DNA from: Halocaridina rubra
Lineage: Eukaryota > Arthropoda > Malacostraca > Decapoda > Atyidae
Assembly: GCA_037179515.1 (NCBI GenBank)
Contig: JAXCGZ010000103.1
Coordinates: 1 to 64,000 of the forward strand
Direction of reading: 5' to 3'
Length of the DNA: 64,000 nt
A model generated the notes under the pieces. That model worked only from the letters and a program-made list of their open reading frames with translations. It had not been told where the DNA came from and did no database searches. Positions 41,166 through 52,121 of the stretch are shown one piece after another. Both the position numbers and the translations under genes were made by a program. Every line of letters starts with the position of its first letter. The first letter of the stretch is position 1.

Positions 41166-42116
41166 AGCGCTCAAACAAGAACCCAGACTGACATACTGAT
41201 TTTGATAAAATATTCTTTATTTTGCTTTTTAACATTGCAAATGAAACCCAGTTACCATTTGCTCAGATTATTGAAATGAACAAATTGTAGGCTGCGCACA
41301 AAAATTTTATCGCTAAAGGCATTGCGAATCAGAAATTTTTTTTTAATATTAATAATTAATCACGGTACTAATATTTTCCTTGTTTACTATGTGATAAATA
41401 AATTTCAGGAAATTTGCATGAGATTATGTGGCAACAGAATTACGAAATTTTGCATGACAAGAGCACATGTTATTTCAGATTTCATTTTTTGCCTTGATAA
41501 GAATGAGTTTTAAATCATTAGTGTTTTATATATCCGTTAAAGGGTGATATTTGTTAGGAATTGTTCATATTTCTTTGGGGTTAAGGAATTGGGAGTAAAC
41601 ATATTAAGTACTTTGCTTATAAATGAGTTTTTATATTCAAGCATTCACGGCTCATAGATGGGGAAGAAAAACTTTGGCATCATATGTTGAGCCTAGGCTA
41701 AGCCCTTCATGTGAATAGCTTGTAACTCAAAAATTAATTTTCCAATTATTTGTAGACGCATGTGCAATTTGGCTGCTTTGTAAGCCCTTAGCTTATCTTT
41801 GGTGTATTTTGTATAGGATCTGTGCCCTTTTGGCAACACTGCAGAATTTTACTAACAACATTTTAATTTTTGCTACTGCCAAATATCCATAACTTCTAAG
41901 CAGGCACATCTGCCATCCTGTAATACCAGTGTTCCATGCACTGTTGTGCAACATTTTGCTGCTGTTGCACTTAATTGAGTTTTGAGTCACTTTCATAGTG
42001 ACGTTTTGAGATCACTGTTACGTTTAAGTTTGACTGTGGTGTTGAAATCTTTTTCCCTTGGTGTTGTGAGGTTCTTTCAATTTTTTGTTTTACTATAGTA
42101 GAATTTTTTTTTTTTT
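41166..42116. other. No gene recognised; region before a gypsy element
   Basis: AT-rich sequence without a convincing reading frame. It should contain the 5' LTR and leader of the downstream retrotransposon, but I cannot find a matching copy after the element, nor a clear primer-binding site. Confidence 0.5.
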
Positions 42117-42159
42117 GTGGTTGAATTATTTGGCACTTCATTGCTGACTGTTCTGGAAC

Positions 42160-42870
42160 TCGCCATGGAAACCAGGCAGTCACAGGAAACCCTCGAAACA
42201 TTCGATGAGGAGAGTAACCTAGACCATATGATTGCTATGGGTGAGAAATACGGCTATTCCCCAGACAAAAGCTCTTCGAGTGGGCTTTTAACAAGATGGC
42301 TAAACGCCGAGCCAAGCTGGAGAGGAAAGCACGTGAGCAGGAGCAGCCGCAAGCAAAACATGAGCATGATCAGGCGCAGGCCCAACTCAAGCATGGCCAG
42401 AAACAGTCACAAGCACAACGCGATTACGACAAGGTACAGACACAAGCACTACAAGAACATGAGCTTGCACCTGCTCGGCTTCGAGCGGGAACCCCAGACA
42501 GTGGTGCTTCACTCGGAAATGGGGACCAGCTTCTTGAGAGGCCCCCCTCAACACAGAAATACAAGGACGACGGCAAGCAACCGCTCGATACTTACATCCG
42601 CTCTTTCGAGAGAGTTGCCACCGTTAACAATAGCACAGATGCTGAGAAGACTCATGAGCTGCTCGCCTCCATGCCACCCCGTCTGCTCGCCCTGGTCAAT
42701 GAACTCGACCACGGGCAACCGAGGGACTACGAGAAATTTAAATGCACACTCCTTGCCTCGCAGAACTTTTCTCCAGCTGAGTGTTGTGCTACGTTTGTGT
42801 CTGCTTTCCCATTGAAGGAGGAGAACTGTAGTGCCTTTGGCAACTGCAAGGCTTGCCTCTTTGATGATTG
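42160..42870 (+). pseudogene. gag of the Gmr1-type element
   Basis: It starts near METRQSQETLE (about 42163) and shifts frame at about 42270, after which a lysine/glutamine-rich helical stretch (AKRRAKLERKAREQEQ, 42295 on) follows. The capsid-like part reads LDTYIRSFERVATV, then LLASMPPRLLALVNEL and DYEKFKCTLLASQNFSPAE. This layout, with the S/L-D-T-Y-x-x-x-F-E-R-V-A start and D-Y-x-x-x-K segment, is that of gypsy gag proteins related to the vertebrate SCAN domain, whose source is thought to be Gmr1-like gag. A stop lies at 42869. Confidence 0.7.
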
Positions 42871-42871
42871 A

Positions 42872-43519
42872 TTGCGAATTGCAATGTGTCCTCAAGAGAA
42901 GTGGTATCTATTCTTGAAGTTTGATTCAATTGCCAATGACCTCCCTACGGACGTTCTTGCGTATGTAAGAACCCAGCTTAAGGATAAGATCGACTTCGAG
43001 AAAAGTTTAGCCGCTGTGGATGAGAACCTCCAGCACAACCAGCCTGGAGTAACCTTACGAGGGCAAGAAGGGCCGATCCCAAGGCTCGTCATCAGTGTTA
43101 TCTCCCCCACAGCAGGCCATGATTCTCACCGGAAAGGAGATCACAGGAATGGGACACAAGGGCCCTTTTCAGAACTTCAATCGTCCAGCTCATGCTCCTC
43201 ACACTCCTAAGTCTTATTACGGCCATGCACCCACACTCAAGCAGAACAACTCAGTAAGACTTAAGCCTCAGCAGTTCAGACGCAAGGGCAATTACCCTGC
43301 CCCACCTTCCCAGGGTTTTCAGCTGAACTCTAAGAGCCACCACATTCCCTCTCACAGCGGCGACCAGCATAACCATCTGGCCACTCACTCAGCCCATGCC
43401 GTAGAAACAAAGCCAGAAAGGGCCACTAAGGATAACGCCGAGGACCAACCGTGCAAAGTTGCCAATGTGCAATTCATTGAACATGATGATCCAGAGATGG
43501 TCCCAACGTGCCTGGGAAG
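42872..43519 (+). pseudogene. Gag C-terminal / spacer region of the Gmr1-type element
   Basis: One frame (42872-43130) reads LPTDVLAYVRTQLKDK and a second (43095-43519) is rich in proline, histidine and glutamine (GPFQNFNRPAHAPHTPKS). A nucleocapsid role would fit the position, but no C-x2-C-x4-H-x4-C knuckle is visible. The frame changes near 43100. Confidence 0.5.
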
Positions 43520-43800
43520 CATAAATGCTGTGGAAGCTGAGATAGCCCTCGACACAAGGGACAATGGCAAATTTGTTGACGAGAGATTCGTCAGGGATGA
43601 AGATTTCACCGGCAAAGGTTGTTTGTGTGCAGGTTGCTGAAAAAGAACCTCATACACAACACTGCTGTATCACTGACCTCGTTGAAAATACTACAAGGGA
43701 AAAGCCCCAGCTGTAGCACTGATTGGTCCTAGGTACCCTGTCTTGCTGGGTCGTGTACTGAACCTAGCTCCTATCCCCCAGGCCAAACTCTACAATGAGG
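43520..43800 (+). pseudogene. Protease-like region of the Gmr1-type element
   Basis: A hydrophobic stretch followed by EIALDTRDNGKFVDERF resembles the start of a retroviral-type aspartic protease, where D-T-G is expected; the glycine is arginine here. Behind a frameshift near 43615, YPVLLGRVLNLAPIPQ fits the C-terminal half. The missing D-T-G glycine would inactivate the enzyme. Confidence 0.5.
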
Positions 43801-44029
43801 ACATATTTAAGTGGAACATACGTCGGGCAAAGTCACAACAAGCCATTTCAACAGCAACTACTGGCTCTGACACCAGGGATTTGGACAATTCTCTGACTGA
43901 CTCCATCGACTCTGACGCAATTAGTACCCATAATGAGGAACGCAGTGAGTTTTTCCCCCTCCTTTAAAAGATGATGCACCTCTACAGCCACTGAAGTCCC
44001 ATCCAGACTTCACCAAACTGCTCCAGCCT

Positions 44030-45130
44030 AAAATGCTGGATGCAACAGGCCACCAAGGAAGAACCATTACGGTGAGAGGAGGAGGCCAAATCACTTATGC
44101 CCTTGAAGATGGAGTCCTTTGTAGGCATATGACTAAAGATGGTCACACTTTTAAACAGTTGATGGTGCCCGCTTTGTTGCACCATCAGGCTATGTATGTG
44201 GCACACCATTTACCTCTGAGCGGACACAAAGGCAAAGCAAAAATTCGGCACATCCTTCAGAAGGCTTTTGCATGGACAAACATGTACGCCGAGGTAGACA
44301 GATACGAGGGCTCCTGCCCTGTCTGTCAATCCACCTCTACAGCAATGGTGCCGAAAGTTTCCATGGGCATAACTAAGCTCTCAAAGTAGCCATTTTCCAA
44401 GGTCGCTATTGACATATTAAGTCCTATTAACTCAGCTTCGTCCACAGGGAAACAGTTCCTCCTGGTATACGTTGACCTGGCAACAAGGTGGGCTTCCTTG
44501 AGCATGTCACTTCTGACAATGAAAGTCAGTTTACAAGTAGGCACTTTGAGGCATTCTGTAACCTCTTAGAATTGAAGCATATATGTACGAGTGCCTTTCA
44601 TGCCCAATCAAATGGAGCATGTGAATGCTATAAGGGGACATTGAAGCAATGTTTGCGCAAGCTAGTATCTCCAGACAGTGGGACAAGTACGTCCCCGCTG
44701 CACTTTTCTCCTTCAGAGACATGCCCCACGACACTACTGGATACTCGCCTTTCATATTGATTTATGGTCATAAGGTCAGAGGCCCAGTGGCATTCATGGC
44801 AGTATGTTGGGACTCATGTACCATCAAGGACGACGATAGGGACGTCCATGAGTATATGTTGAAGTATTCGTCCCATCTCAAAAAGGCCTGGGAAGCTGTA
44901 CAATTGGCCATTAAGGGTCACCAGGCGACTGAAAAGCTCCTCTTTGACATGCGTGCCCGGCGTCGTGCCCTGACACCCAGAGATCGAGCACTGTTACTGC
45001 TTCCAACAGATACTCACAAGCTAATGCTATGCTGGAAAGGACCGTACACTGTAGTACACCATGTGGCCCCCAACAATTATGTGTTAAATACTGATGGCAA
45101 TAACGGGAATACCACATTAACCAGCTGAAG
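44030..45130 (+). pseudogene. Integrase of the Gmr1-type element
   Basis: It inserts the cDNA into the genome. A zinc-binding domain has two histidines (H in VAHHLPLSGHKG) and C-P-V-C-Q at about 44320. The core starts with KVAIDILSPI (first Asp, about 44405) and VYVDLATRW. About 40 residues expected next are missing, and reading resumes at VTSDNESQFTS (second Asp, about 44508) and GACECYKGTLKQ (Glu, about 44620). A frameshift near 44700 precedes YVPAALFSFRDMPHDTTGYSPF. The C-terminus has LLLLPTDTHKLMLCWKGPYTV and ends with NQLKLH-like sequence. A stop lies at 44387. Confidence 0.8.
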
Positions 45131-46117
45131 CTGCATCGTGAAGACCCGGAGGCCCACAGGGATCCTGCGTTGGCACTCTCAGCAACCATTATAGGTGCTC
45201 TCAGCAGCACCATTACCTCCGAGGCTGCAGCAACACAGGTGCTCCATTAATGCCACCCCTTACCTCCTATATCTGAGTACTCCTCCCTTGCGGTGGAGAC
45301 TGACTTACGGGAGTAGAGTTTTTCTGAAGAAGCCCCTCTGGCCGCAGCAACCGCTCTTCCAACTGAAGATGTAACCTTAACTTTTGATGATGGTAAGGAT
45401 CCTGTCATTCTCACACACCAAAAGGAAAGTGTGAGTAATTGCATTATTAACTCCAGACTGCAACCGAGTCAACAGGAACAGCTGAACAAGATATTAGAGG
45501 AATATGAGAATGTCTTCAACGACCTCCCAGGCATTACTGCTACCCTTGAGTATCATGTTAGATTGACTAACCCAGAGCCATTTCGGCATTCCTATGGCCT
45601 TCCCCACCAGCTCTCCGCACAGTTGAAGGAAGATCTTCACACTTGGGTCCACCTTGGCATAGTTGAAAAGAGCGTTTCGCCTTGGTGTTCGCCATTACTG
45701 GCAGTGCATAAGCAAGATGGCAGTCACAGGCTCTGCCTTGATTGTCATAAGCTTAACTCCCATACCATCTTTGATGGAGAACCCACTGCTGACGCCAAGC
45801 ATATTTTTTCGTTACTCTCCCGAGCCCGCTACCTGTCCAAATTCAATCTAGCCAGTGGATTTTGGCAAATCTCGCTGATCGAGACTACCAATCCTCTAAC
45901 AGCCTTTTCTACAAGGTACGGTCTGTACCAGTTCAGGGTCATGCCTTTTGGTATGGTGAATGCCCCATGCTGCTTCAGCCGGCTCATGAGGACAGTTTTG
46001 AAGTACCTCGACAATGCTTCATGCTATATAGATGACATCCTGGTGCATTCTCAGGATTGGTCATTGCACCTCGCGATTTTTCAGAGTTCTCACCCGTCTG
46101 AAATAGCATGGACTTGA
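45131..46117 (+). pseudogene. Reverse transcriptase of the Gmr1-type element
   Basis: The frame that follows the integrase C-terminus continues from about 45123 through an acidic linker into the reverse transcriptase, with only two in-frame stops (about 45248 and 45316). Motifs are PFRHSYGLPHQLSAQLK, SPWCSPLLAVHKQDGSHRLC, LSKFNLASGFWQI, TAFSTRYGLYQFRVMPFG and YIDDILVHS at 46026-46052, catalytic residues intact. The usual D in S-K-x-D-L-x-x-G is asparagine (SKFNLASG), a change that would remove one metal-binding residue. Confidence 0.85.
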
Positions 46118-46895
46118 TGTAAAGCCTTCCAAATGCGAGATTGGTTTTACACAATTGCAATATCTCGGCCACTTGGTCGGAGAAGTTATGTTCCCTTTAC
46201 AGGACAAGGTGCAAGCTATTATGGATATGGAGAATCCTACTACTGTCACTCAACTGAGATCATTCCTGGGTACTGTCAGCTACTACCAACGGTTTATTCC
46301 ACACTTTAATACTATCACTGCCCCTTTGCAGCAAATGACCTCCACAGAGCGAGGTAAAACCTCCCCTATCCAATGGACAGACGAGGCACAGACAGCATTT
46401 TTCAAGCTCTGAGAAGTATTGGTGAGTGAGCCAGTATTACAACTGGTAAACCCCGAGTTTTTCCCTTTATCTTGCAGATCAACGCCTTAAACAAAGGCCT
46501 GGGCACCGTGCTCTTGCAAGCCTGGTTGGATGGACAACCCAGTAGATGTAGCTCCAGTGCGATATGCAAGCCGCAAGCTTCGCTCTGCAAACCATAATTA
46601 TTCCGCCGTGGAGAAGGAAACTTTGGCCGCATACTGGGCCATAAAGAAATTTGAAGTCCATCTGTACGGCCGAAATTTTACACAGAGAACAGACCACCGT
46701 CCTCTCCTACATTTACAGACTGCAGACAAGCTTAATCCTCGGCTGAAAAGATGGGCACTTTACCTGAATCTTTTCAAATTCACTGCCCAATATATTGATG
46801 GAAAGGACAATGACCTTGCTGATCTACTAAGTCAACGGTCGTTACCCTCAAATGAGGAAGTTGGTGCTGTTAGTCTCAGCTTAATTAGTCTGTAA
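46118..46895 (+). pseudogene. RNase H of the Gmr1-type element
   Basis: After a frameshift at about 46115 come QYLGHLVGE, LRSFLGTVSYYQRFI and PIQWTDEAQTAFFKL (connection region). After another break near 46410-46530, RNase H-like APVRYASRKLRSANHNYSAVEKETLAAYWA and RTDHRPLLHL follow, ending IDGKDNDLADLLSQRSL and a stop at 46893. These are the usual gypsy-type motifs. Nothing integrase-like follows before the Tigger insertion. Confidence 0.8.
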
Positions 46896-47131
46896 AGATT
46901 ACTTCTCTGATGTGTGTTTAATTTTATGTTTATCTTTATATCTTTAATACTGCGCTTGTTTACTTTCAGCTTACATACATATTTCAGTTTGGTCTTGTAC
47001 ATGTAAAATGGGTTTTACTTAGTTTTCTTTAGCATAGCGTGTTTATACACCCTTATGGAACGTATCCATGCGTATTAACGTTATACCTTATGGAAAACGA
47101 TGAGGAAGATGAAGAATATTTCTTTAATATA
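46896..47131. other. 3' flank of the gypsy element, no gene
   Basis: AT-rich sequence with ggaacgtatccatgcgtatt, which faintly recalls Tigger-III sequence at 13650. A 3' LTR could begin here but is not recognisable. Confidence 0.4.
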
Positions 47132-50100
47132 CAGTAACCTCTCAATTATAGCGGGGATTTGGTTCCGGAACCAGCCGCGATAGATGAATTTCCACAAAGT
47201 AGGATCGCCCTATATACATAAGTATTTTACATTTATTTTTACCTTTACTGTATAAGCCCTCCCTGCACTGTTAAAAAACCACCCTTTACTTTATAAATAA
47301 CAGCATGCAAGCGTAAATTTATATGAATGTGATAGGTAAACTTACCGTGAACGAGGTGATGATGACGTGTATAGACTCCAGAGGAAATTATTCCTCTGCC
47401 AATGACAGCTTTACGGCTGCTTTTTGCGAGAGAAGAACATGGTAATAGGGAGTTGCTGTCGTTTTTTCTTCTTTTGTTGGAAGATGGTCTTGTAAGGAAT
47501 CATGGCATCGTCAAGAAGATTGCAGAAGTTCACCGAACGAACCATATTATCGTTATGTTCTTGTGAGAGTTGTTGGACTGCTTTCACATGTTCATACATG
47601 GCTGCCAGACGTTCGAGTGTAAGGCTAGGTTCTTCTATTACTTCGTGCGCTTCCTCTAGTTGTTGTTCTTCCTCTTCTTCGCTCGCTGATTTTGTCATTT
47701 CCTACAAGTCTTCATCAGTCAAAGGCTGCGAGTGGCAGACGATCATTTCATTCACGTCTTCATGAGTCATATCTTTAAAGCCTTCTCCTCCTAGAAATGC
47801 AGCCAACCTCACAGCTTTCGCAACTACCGAGTTATGGACTTCATCAGGAGCGAATCCCTTGTAGTCGTAGATGACTTCGGGCCACAAGTTCTTCCAGCTG
47901 GCATTGATTGTGACCGGTTTCATCTCTTTGATTGCATTCTGCATATTTTGAAGGTTGTAGCAATCGTGTGATTACGCCAGAAAGTCTTCATTGAGATTTC
48001 TTTGTCCGAATCCAATGATTCAACCAGGTTTGAAAGGAAATTTCGTGTGTGGAGGGCCTTGAACGCACAAATAACGCCTTGATCCAAAGGCTCAATCAGT
48101 GATGTCGTATTCGGTGGCAGGAACTCTACTTGAACACCATCATATTTGAGATTAGTTGCACGGCCACCAGCATTATCCATCAAAAGAAGGGCTTTAAATT
48201 CAAGACCCTTTTCCACAAGATAAATTTTGACCTGAGGGATAAAGCATTGGTGACACGAGTCCGATGTGAGGCTTTTCGTGATCTAGGCCTTAGGGTTAAG
48301 CATCTAATACACTGGCAGCAGATTCTTATTCTTATTCTTCAAAGCCCTAGGGTTCTTTGACTTGTAGATAAGCCCAGGCTTTAATATGAAGCCCGCAGCA
48401 TTCCCGCACATGATGAGGGTAACGCGATCTTTGGACGCTTTAAATCCCCGGACTTTAGCTTCTTCCTTGAAAAGAGAAGTGCAAGACGGCATTCTCCTAC
48501 AAAATAACCCAGTCTCATCCACGTTAAACACTTGCTCAGGAGCATATTACCCTTCAGCGACAATTTTCTAAAAATCGTTGTGCACATAATCTTCAGCTGC
48601 AGCTGTATCTGCAGAGGCAGCTTTGCCATAAACCGAAACGCTCTTTAGGCCATAGTGTTTTTGAAATTTGGCGAACCATCCCATGCCTGCCACGAACGAT
48701 TGTTTCCTCGGTGGAGAATCGCTGGAGGGTTCTGGTTGTGGGTCGTCGATATCTTCTTCTCTCTCCTCTCCACGGTCGCCACTGTCGTCGTCGGGTTCGT
48801 TTTCAATGAATGTATCGTACAGCTTCTTCGCCTTTGTTTGTATGATATTGGTGTCTATGCTGATGTTCTTTCTGCAATGAGCAATCCACAGGGTCAAAGC
48901 AGATTCCATCCTCACTTATTATCTTATTGCGGGGTGTTACGACCCTCTTCGCTGTTTTACTAAATGAAATAGACGCTGTTTTCCTAATAAATGCCTCGTC
49001 CATTTTGATGTAGCAAACAGTAGATTCGTTGAGGCCAAAAAGGCAGCCGACATCCAGAAACCTTCTTCCTTCTTTCAGCATATTTAACAGTTTTACCTTA
49101 CCTGTTATGGTCATACATCTTCCTCTGCCGCTTAAGCTCACTACCAGAAGCCTTACAAGATGAAGGACGCTTGGGAGGCATTGCAGAGGTTGAAATACAT
49201 GAGTAAAAAAAATCACAAGCACAATATGAACGGCGCACATGTGAGTTAGACTGAACGGGTGAGGCAAGACAATGGAAGATGGTGGGAGAACCCAGCTTCA
49301 ATCAAAAAGCCAATCGGACCCCATGATACAGAACATACAGAAAAACAATTATATGATTCGTCGTCTCCCACCCTTGTAAAAACAATCACAAGCACAACGT
49401 TTTAAGAAGCACAATGTGAACGGCACACATGTGAGTTAGACTGAATGGGTGAGGTGAGACAATGGAAGATGGTGGGAGAACCAAGCTTCAATCAAAAAGC
49501 CAATCGGACCCCATGATACAGAATATACAGAAAAACAATTATGTGATTCGTCGTCTCCCACCATTTCAGCCAATAGCATCCAATAAACTATCTCACTTAG
49601 GTGTGAGCCTTTTCGTTTTCCAAAACGCCAATACAGTGTACTCTATCGTACAGTATTTCACATGGTGCAATACTGTAAGTTATATGTTTAAATTCATGTT
49701 TTTTACTAATATTTACTATTTTATTATTCTTAGGCTAGAAAACACTTTTTATCAATGAAATAATGAAAGTACTGAAAATGTTAATATGCACTAGCTCACG
49801 TAGCTGTGACCCTTTTCGTTTTCCGAAACACTGATACCGGTATCATATTTTACATGGTGCAATACTGTGAGTTACATGTTTAAATTTATGTTTTTTACTA
49901 TTTTTTACTGTTTTATTATTCTTAAGCTAAGAAATAAAAAAATTTTCAATAAAATAATGAAAATACTGGAAATTTTAATATGTGCTAGCTCATGTAGGTG
50001 CGACCCTATGCATTTTGAAACGCCGATACCGGTATCGTACTTTCTATGGTGGAGAGTTACATTTTTAAAATTTATGTTTTTTTACTATATCTTACTGTTT

Positions 50101-50299
50101 TATTATTCTTAGGCTGGGAAATAAATTTTTTTATCAATAAAATAATGAAAACATTTTTTTTCCAATAAAATAATGAAAATACTGAAAATTTTAATTGTTT
50201 AATGTTCTTGCATATACCCAGAAAAAAAAAGCTCGCCAAAAAAAACCGCGATGCACTGAATTCGCGATAGGTGAACCGCGATATGGCAAGGAATTACTG
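47132..50299 (-). mobile_element. Full-length Tigger-I element with TA duplication
   Basis: The ends are cagtaacctctcaatt at 47132 and ggaattactg at 50299; TA lies directly outside both (47130-47131 and 50300-50301). The 3.17-kb element has its transposase on the minus strand (47411-49181) and three subterminal repeat units upstream (about 49580-50110). It serves as the reference for the deleted copies. A 170-bp segment near the 5' side (about 49200-49370 and 49395-49560) is duplicated. Confidence 0.9.
47411..49181 (-). pseudogene. Tigger-I transposase, full length but broken
   Basis: The ATG at 49181 begins MPPKRPSSCKASGSELKRQ. The CENP-B-type domain shifts frame near 49115 and continues KVKLLNMLKEGRRFLDVG. 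Next are a second DNA-binding part and acidic linker (48568-48915), VDETGLFCRRMPS (first Asp, about 48515), LLLMDNAGGRAT (second Asp, about 48180) and NTTSLIEPLDQGVI (third Asp, about 48080). All three catalytic aspartates are kept, unlike in the copy at 9827. Frameshifts or stops near 48905, 48550, 48300, 47940 and 47700 break it. The C-terminus ends in KKKKRQQLP and a short tail. Confidence 0.85.
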
Positions 50300-50923
50300 T
50301 ATTCCCCTTTCGTGGGACCCTGAAAGCCAGAACATGGCAGACATTTTTAGCTTAGTGTTGAATAGCTGAAGCTTTTTTAAATCCAGTCGCCTCTGTTAAG
50401 GACGACTAGGTTCAAAATTTTCCTTTTACGTATATTGTACTTTTTATATTATTTTATTGCTTTATTGCATGTGAAGAATTCTTAAACTTAAATACTGATA
50501 TTCTCTCTAAAATTTAATTGTGATTTTAATTTTCTTGAAATTTGAATTTTATCACATTCCTTTTTTATGTTTTGCATGTCACATAATTTATTTTTTATAA
50601 GAATTTTTTCTCTTTATTAATAGGTTGGTATGTTCTAGTGGTAGATCCCATTTTTTTTTAATTTGTTCTTTAACCTTAAAAAGATCCCACATCCTTCATA
50701 ATAACACTGAAGTCACTAAAACTTCCTCTGTTCTTTTTTTGTCTTCTGTAGTAGAATTTTGTTAATTAATATTCTCTAGAAAGGGCATTTGTGACAGAGT
50801 GTTTTGCTCAAAGTCATCAGAGGCTATAGTAGATGCCTTATTAGTTATTTACTTAATTTGTAACTGTCTTTTCTTTTCTAACTAAAAAAATCTCACTATC
50901 TGCGTTTTGCTGATTATGATTAT
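50300..50923. other. No gene recognised
   Basis: AT-rich sequence that was contiguous with 46896-47131 before the Tigger insertion. The part after 50303 (cgtgggaccctgaaagccag) may belong to the gypsy 3' region. No open frame of note. Confidence 0.5.
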
Positions 50924-51301
50924 AGTGTTCTCTCGCGGTTCGCCTATCGCAAATTCAGTGCATCGCAGATTTTTTTCCCAAACAAAAAAGAAAATAAATA
51001 AATAAATAAATGATTGTGACACCAGGATGGGCCAAAAATAAAATAAAACAGCCTTTATCGGGCCTGGGAATGAAGAATACATAAAGAGAAACAGAGATGG
51101 AGAGTGTTATGACCTGTCAGATGTCAAGGGATTATAAAAGATGTGTAATGAATACAAACTTCTCTGATGGGTTTTAATATACCTCTGCATTACTTTCATG
51201 ATGTATATTCCAAAAATTCTCCTAAGATATTATTATTATTATTGTTATTGGTGACAATAATTTTCCTTTGATGATGATTGTGGAGATTATTATTATTATT
51301 A

Positions 51302-51347
<46 letters not shown>

Positions 51348-51424
51348 CATTCCGAATTTATCATCAAACCATTATTTTTACAATAAATAATGTAGTTTTG
51401 ATTGATTGAACAAGAGTTAATTAA

Positions 51425-51455
<31 letters not shown>
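50924..51455 (-). mobile_element. Half of an inverted-repeat MITE
   Basis: The Tigger-type end is slightly damaged (tagtgttctctcgcgg at 50924). The minus-strand arm is at about 51007-51225, (ATT)n blocks and the core follow, ending in a CT run (51429-51455). Instead of the second half, a short CR1-like leader piece follows. Confidence 0.7.
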
Positions 51456-51459
<4 letters not shown>

Positions 51460-51520
51460 AACGTATTTCCCCATTTATTGTCGTCATCTTTCATTTCCTC
51501 TTTCTCATATTTATTATAGG
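51456..51520 (-). mobile_element. CR1-like LINE leader fragment
   Basis: The sequence gtcaacgtatttccccattt and the following tcatctttcatttcctcttt match the ORF1 start region at 55630-55670 on the same strand. Only about 65 bp remain. Confidence 0.6.
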
Positions 51521-52025
51521 TATTTTGCATTAAATAATATCGTTCATTTGGCACAAGAAAACTCATGTAATGACCACGTGGACAATTACAATTGCGAAGA
51601 ATTCTCCGTTTACACAAAGTAATCAACGTTATCCTGACACTGTAAAACATTGATTGGCAGAGAGCCTACCAAGGCATATTTTGCTCTCGACCGGGGAGTT
51701 ATACATACACTATGCATAAGAATACTTATACATAATATAAATGAATACGTATTTATATGCATAAATTTAATATAAATAAGTATACATACAATGTCTGTAA
51801 ATCTACATACATGCACTTCAACTACAATAAACAAAACTATCATGCAAAACAACACTTACATAATGTACGTAGAAATAAACTGTCTTGAAATATATTCAAG
51901 ACAAGAGAGATCTACTTATGTACAAAATTCAATTCAATTCAAAAAATTTATGGACATAATAGGCAATTACATCAAATGGAGCTTGCTAGCAAGCTGGGGG
52001 TAGACGATCGGCATCACACGGTGTA
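51521..52025. other. No gene or repeat recognised
   Basis: A stretch of ordinary-looking sequence with several short AT-rich blocks and no convincing frame. It separates the MITE half from the 3' end of the CR1-like copy 5. Confidence 0.5.
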
Positions 52026-52121
52026 TGTGTGTGATTACCTAATTGTGATTACCTAATTGTGTTTACGGGAAAGAGCCCAAAGCTCGTATCTTCCCGTCTC
52101 CTGATCGGTTCCATTTTAGTC

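Larger units (their letters stand above)
42117..46895 (+). mobile_element. Gmr1-type Ty3/gypsy retrotransposon (gag-PR-INT-RT-RH), degenerate
   Basis: Domains follow in the order gag (42160-42870), protease-like region (43520-43800), integrase (44030-45130), reverse transcriptase (45431-46117) and RNase H (46118-46895). Integrase before reverse transcriptase is the Ty1/copia order, yet the reverse transcriptase reads as Ty3/gypsy (RVMPFGMVNAP, YIDDILVHS). This combination defines the Gmr1 group described from deuterostomes. No integrase or chromodomain follows RNase H. LTRs were not identified; a Tigger element (47132-50299) sits behind the coding part. Confidence 0.8.

Noticed and set aside
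42117..46895. Two overlapping insertions (copia integrase plus gypsy reverse transcriptase) as explanation of the domain order
   Set aside because: The integrase C-terminus, linker and reverse transcriptase lie in one frame with two stops and no terminal repeat or tail between them.
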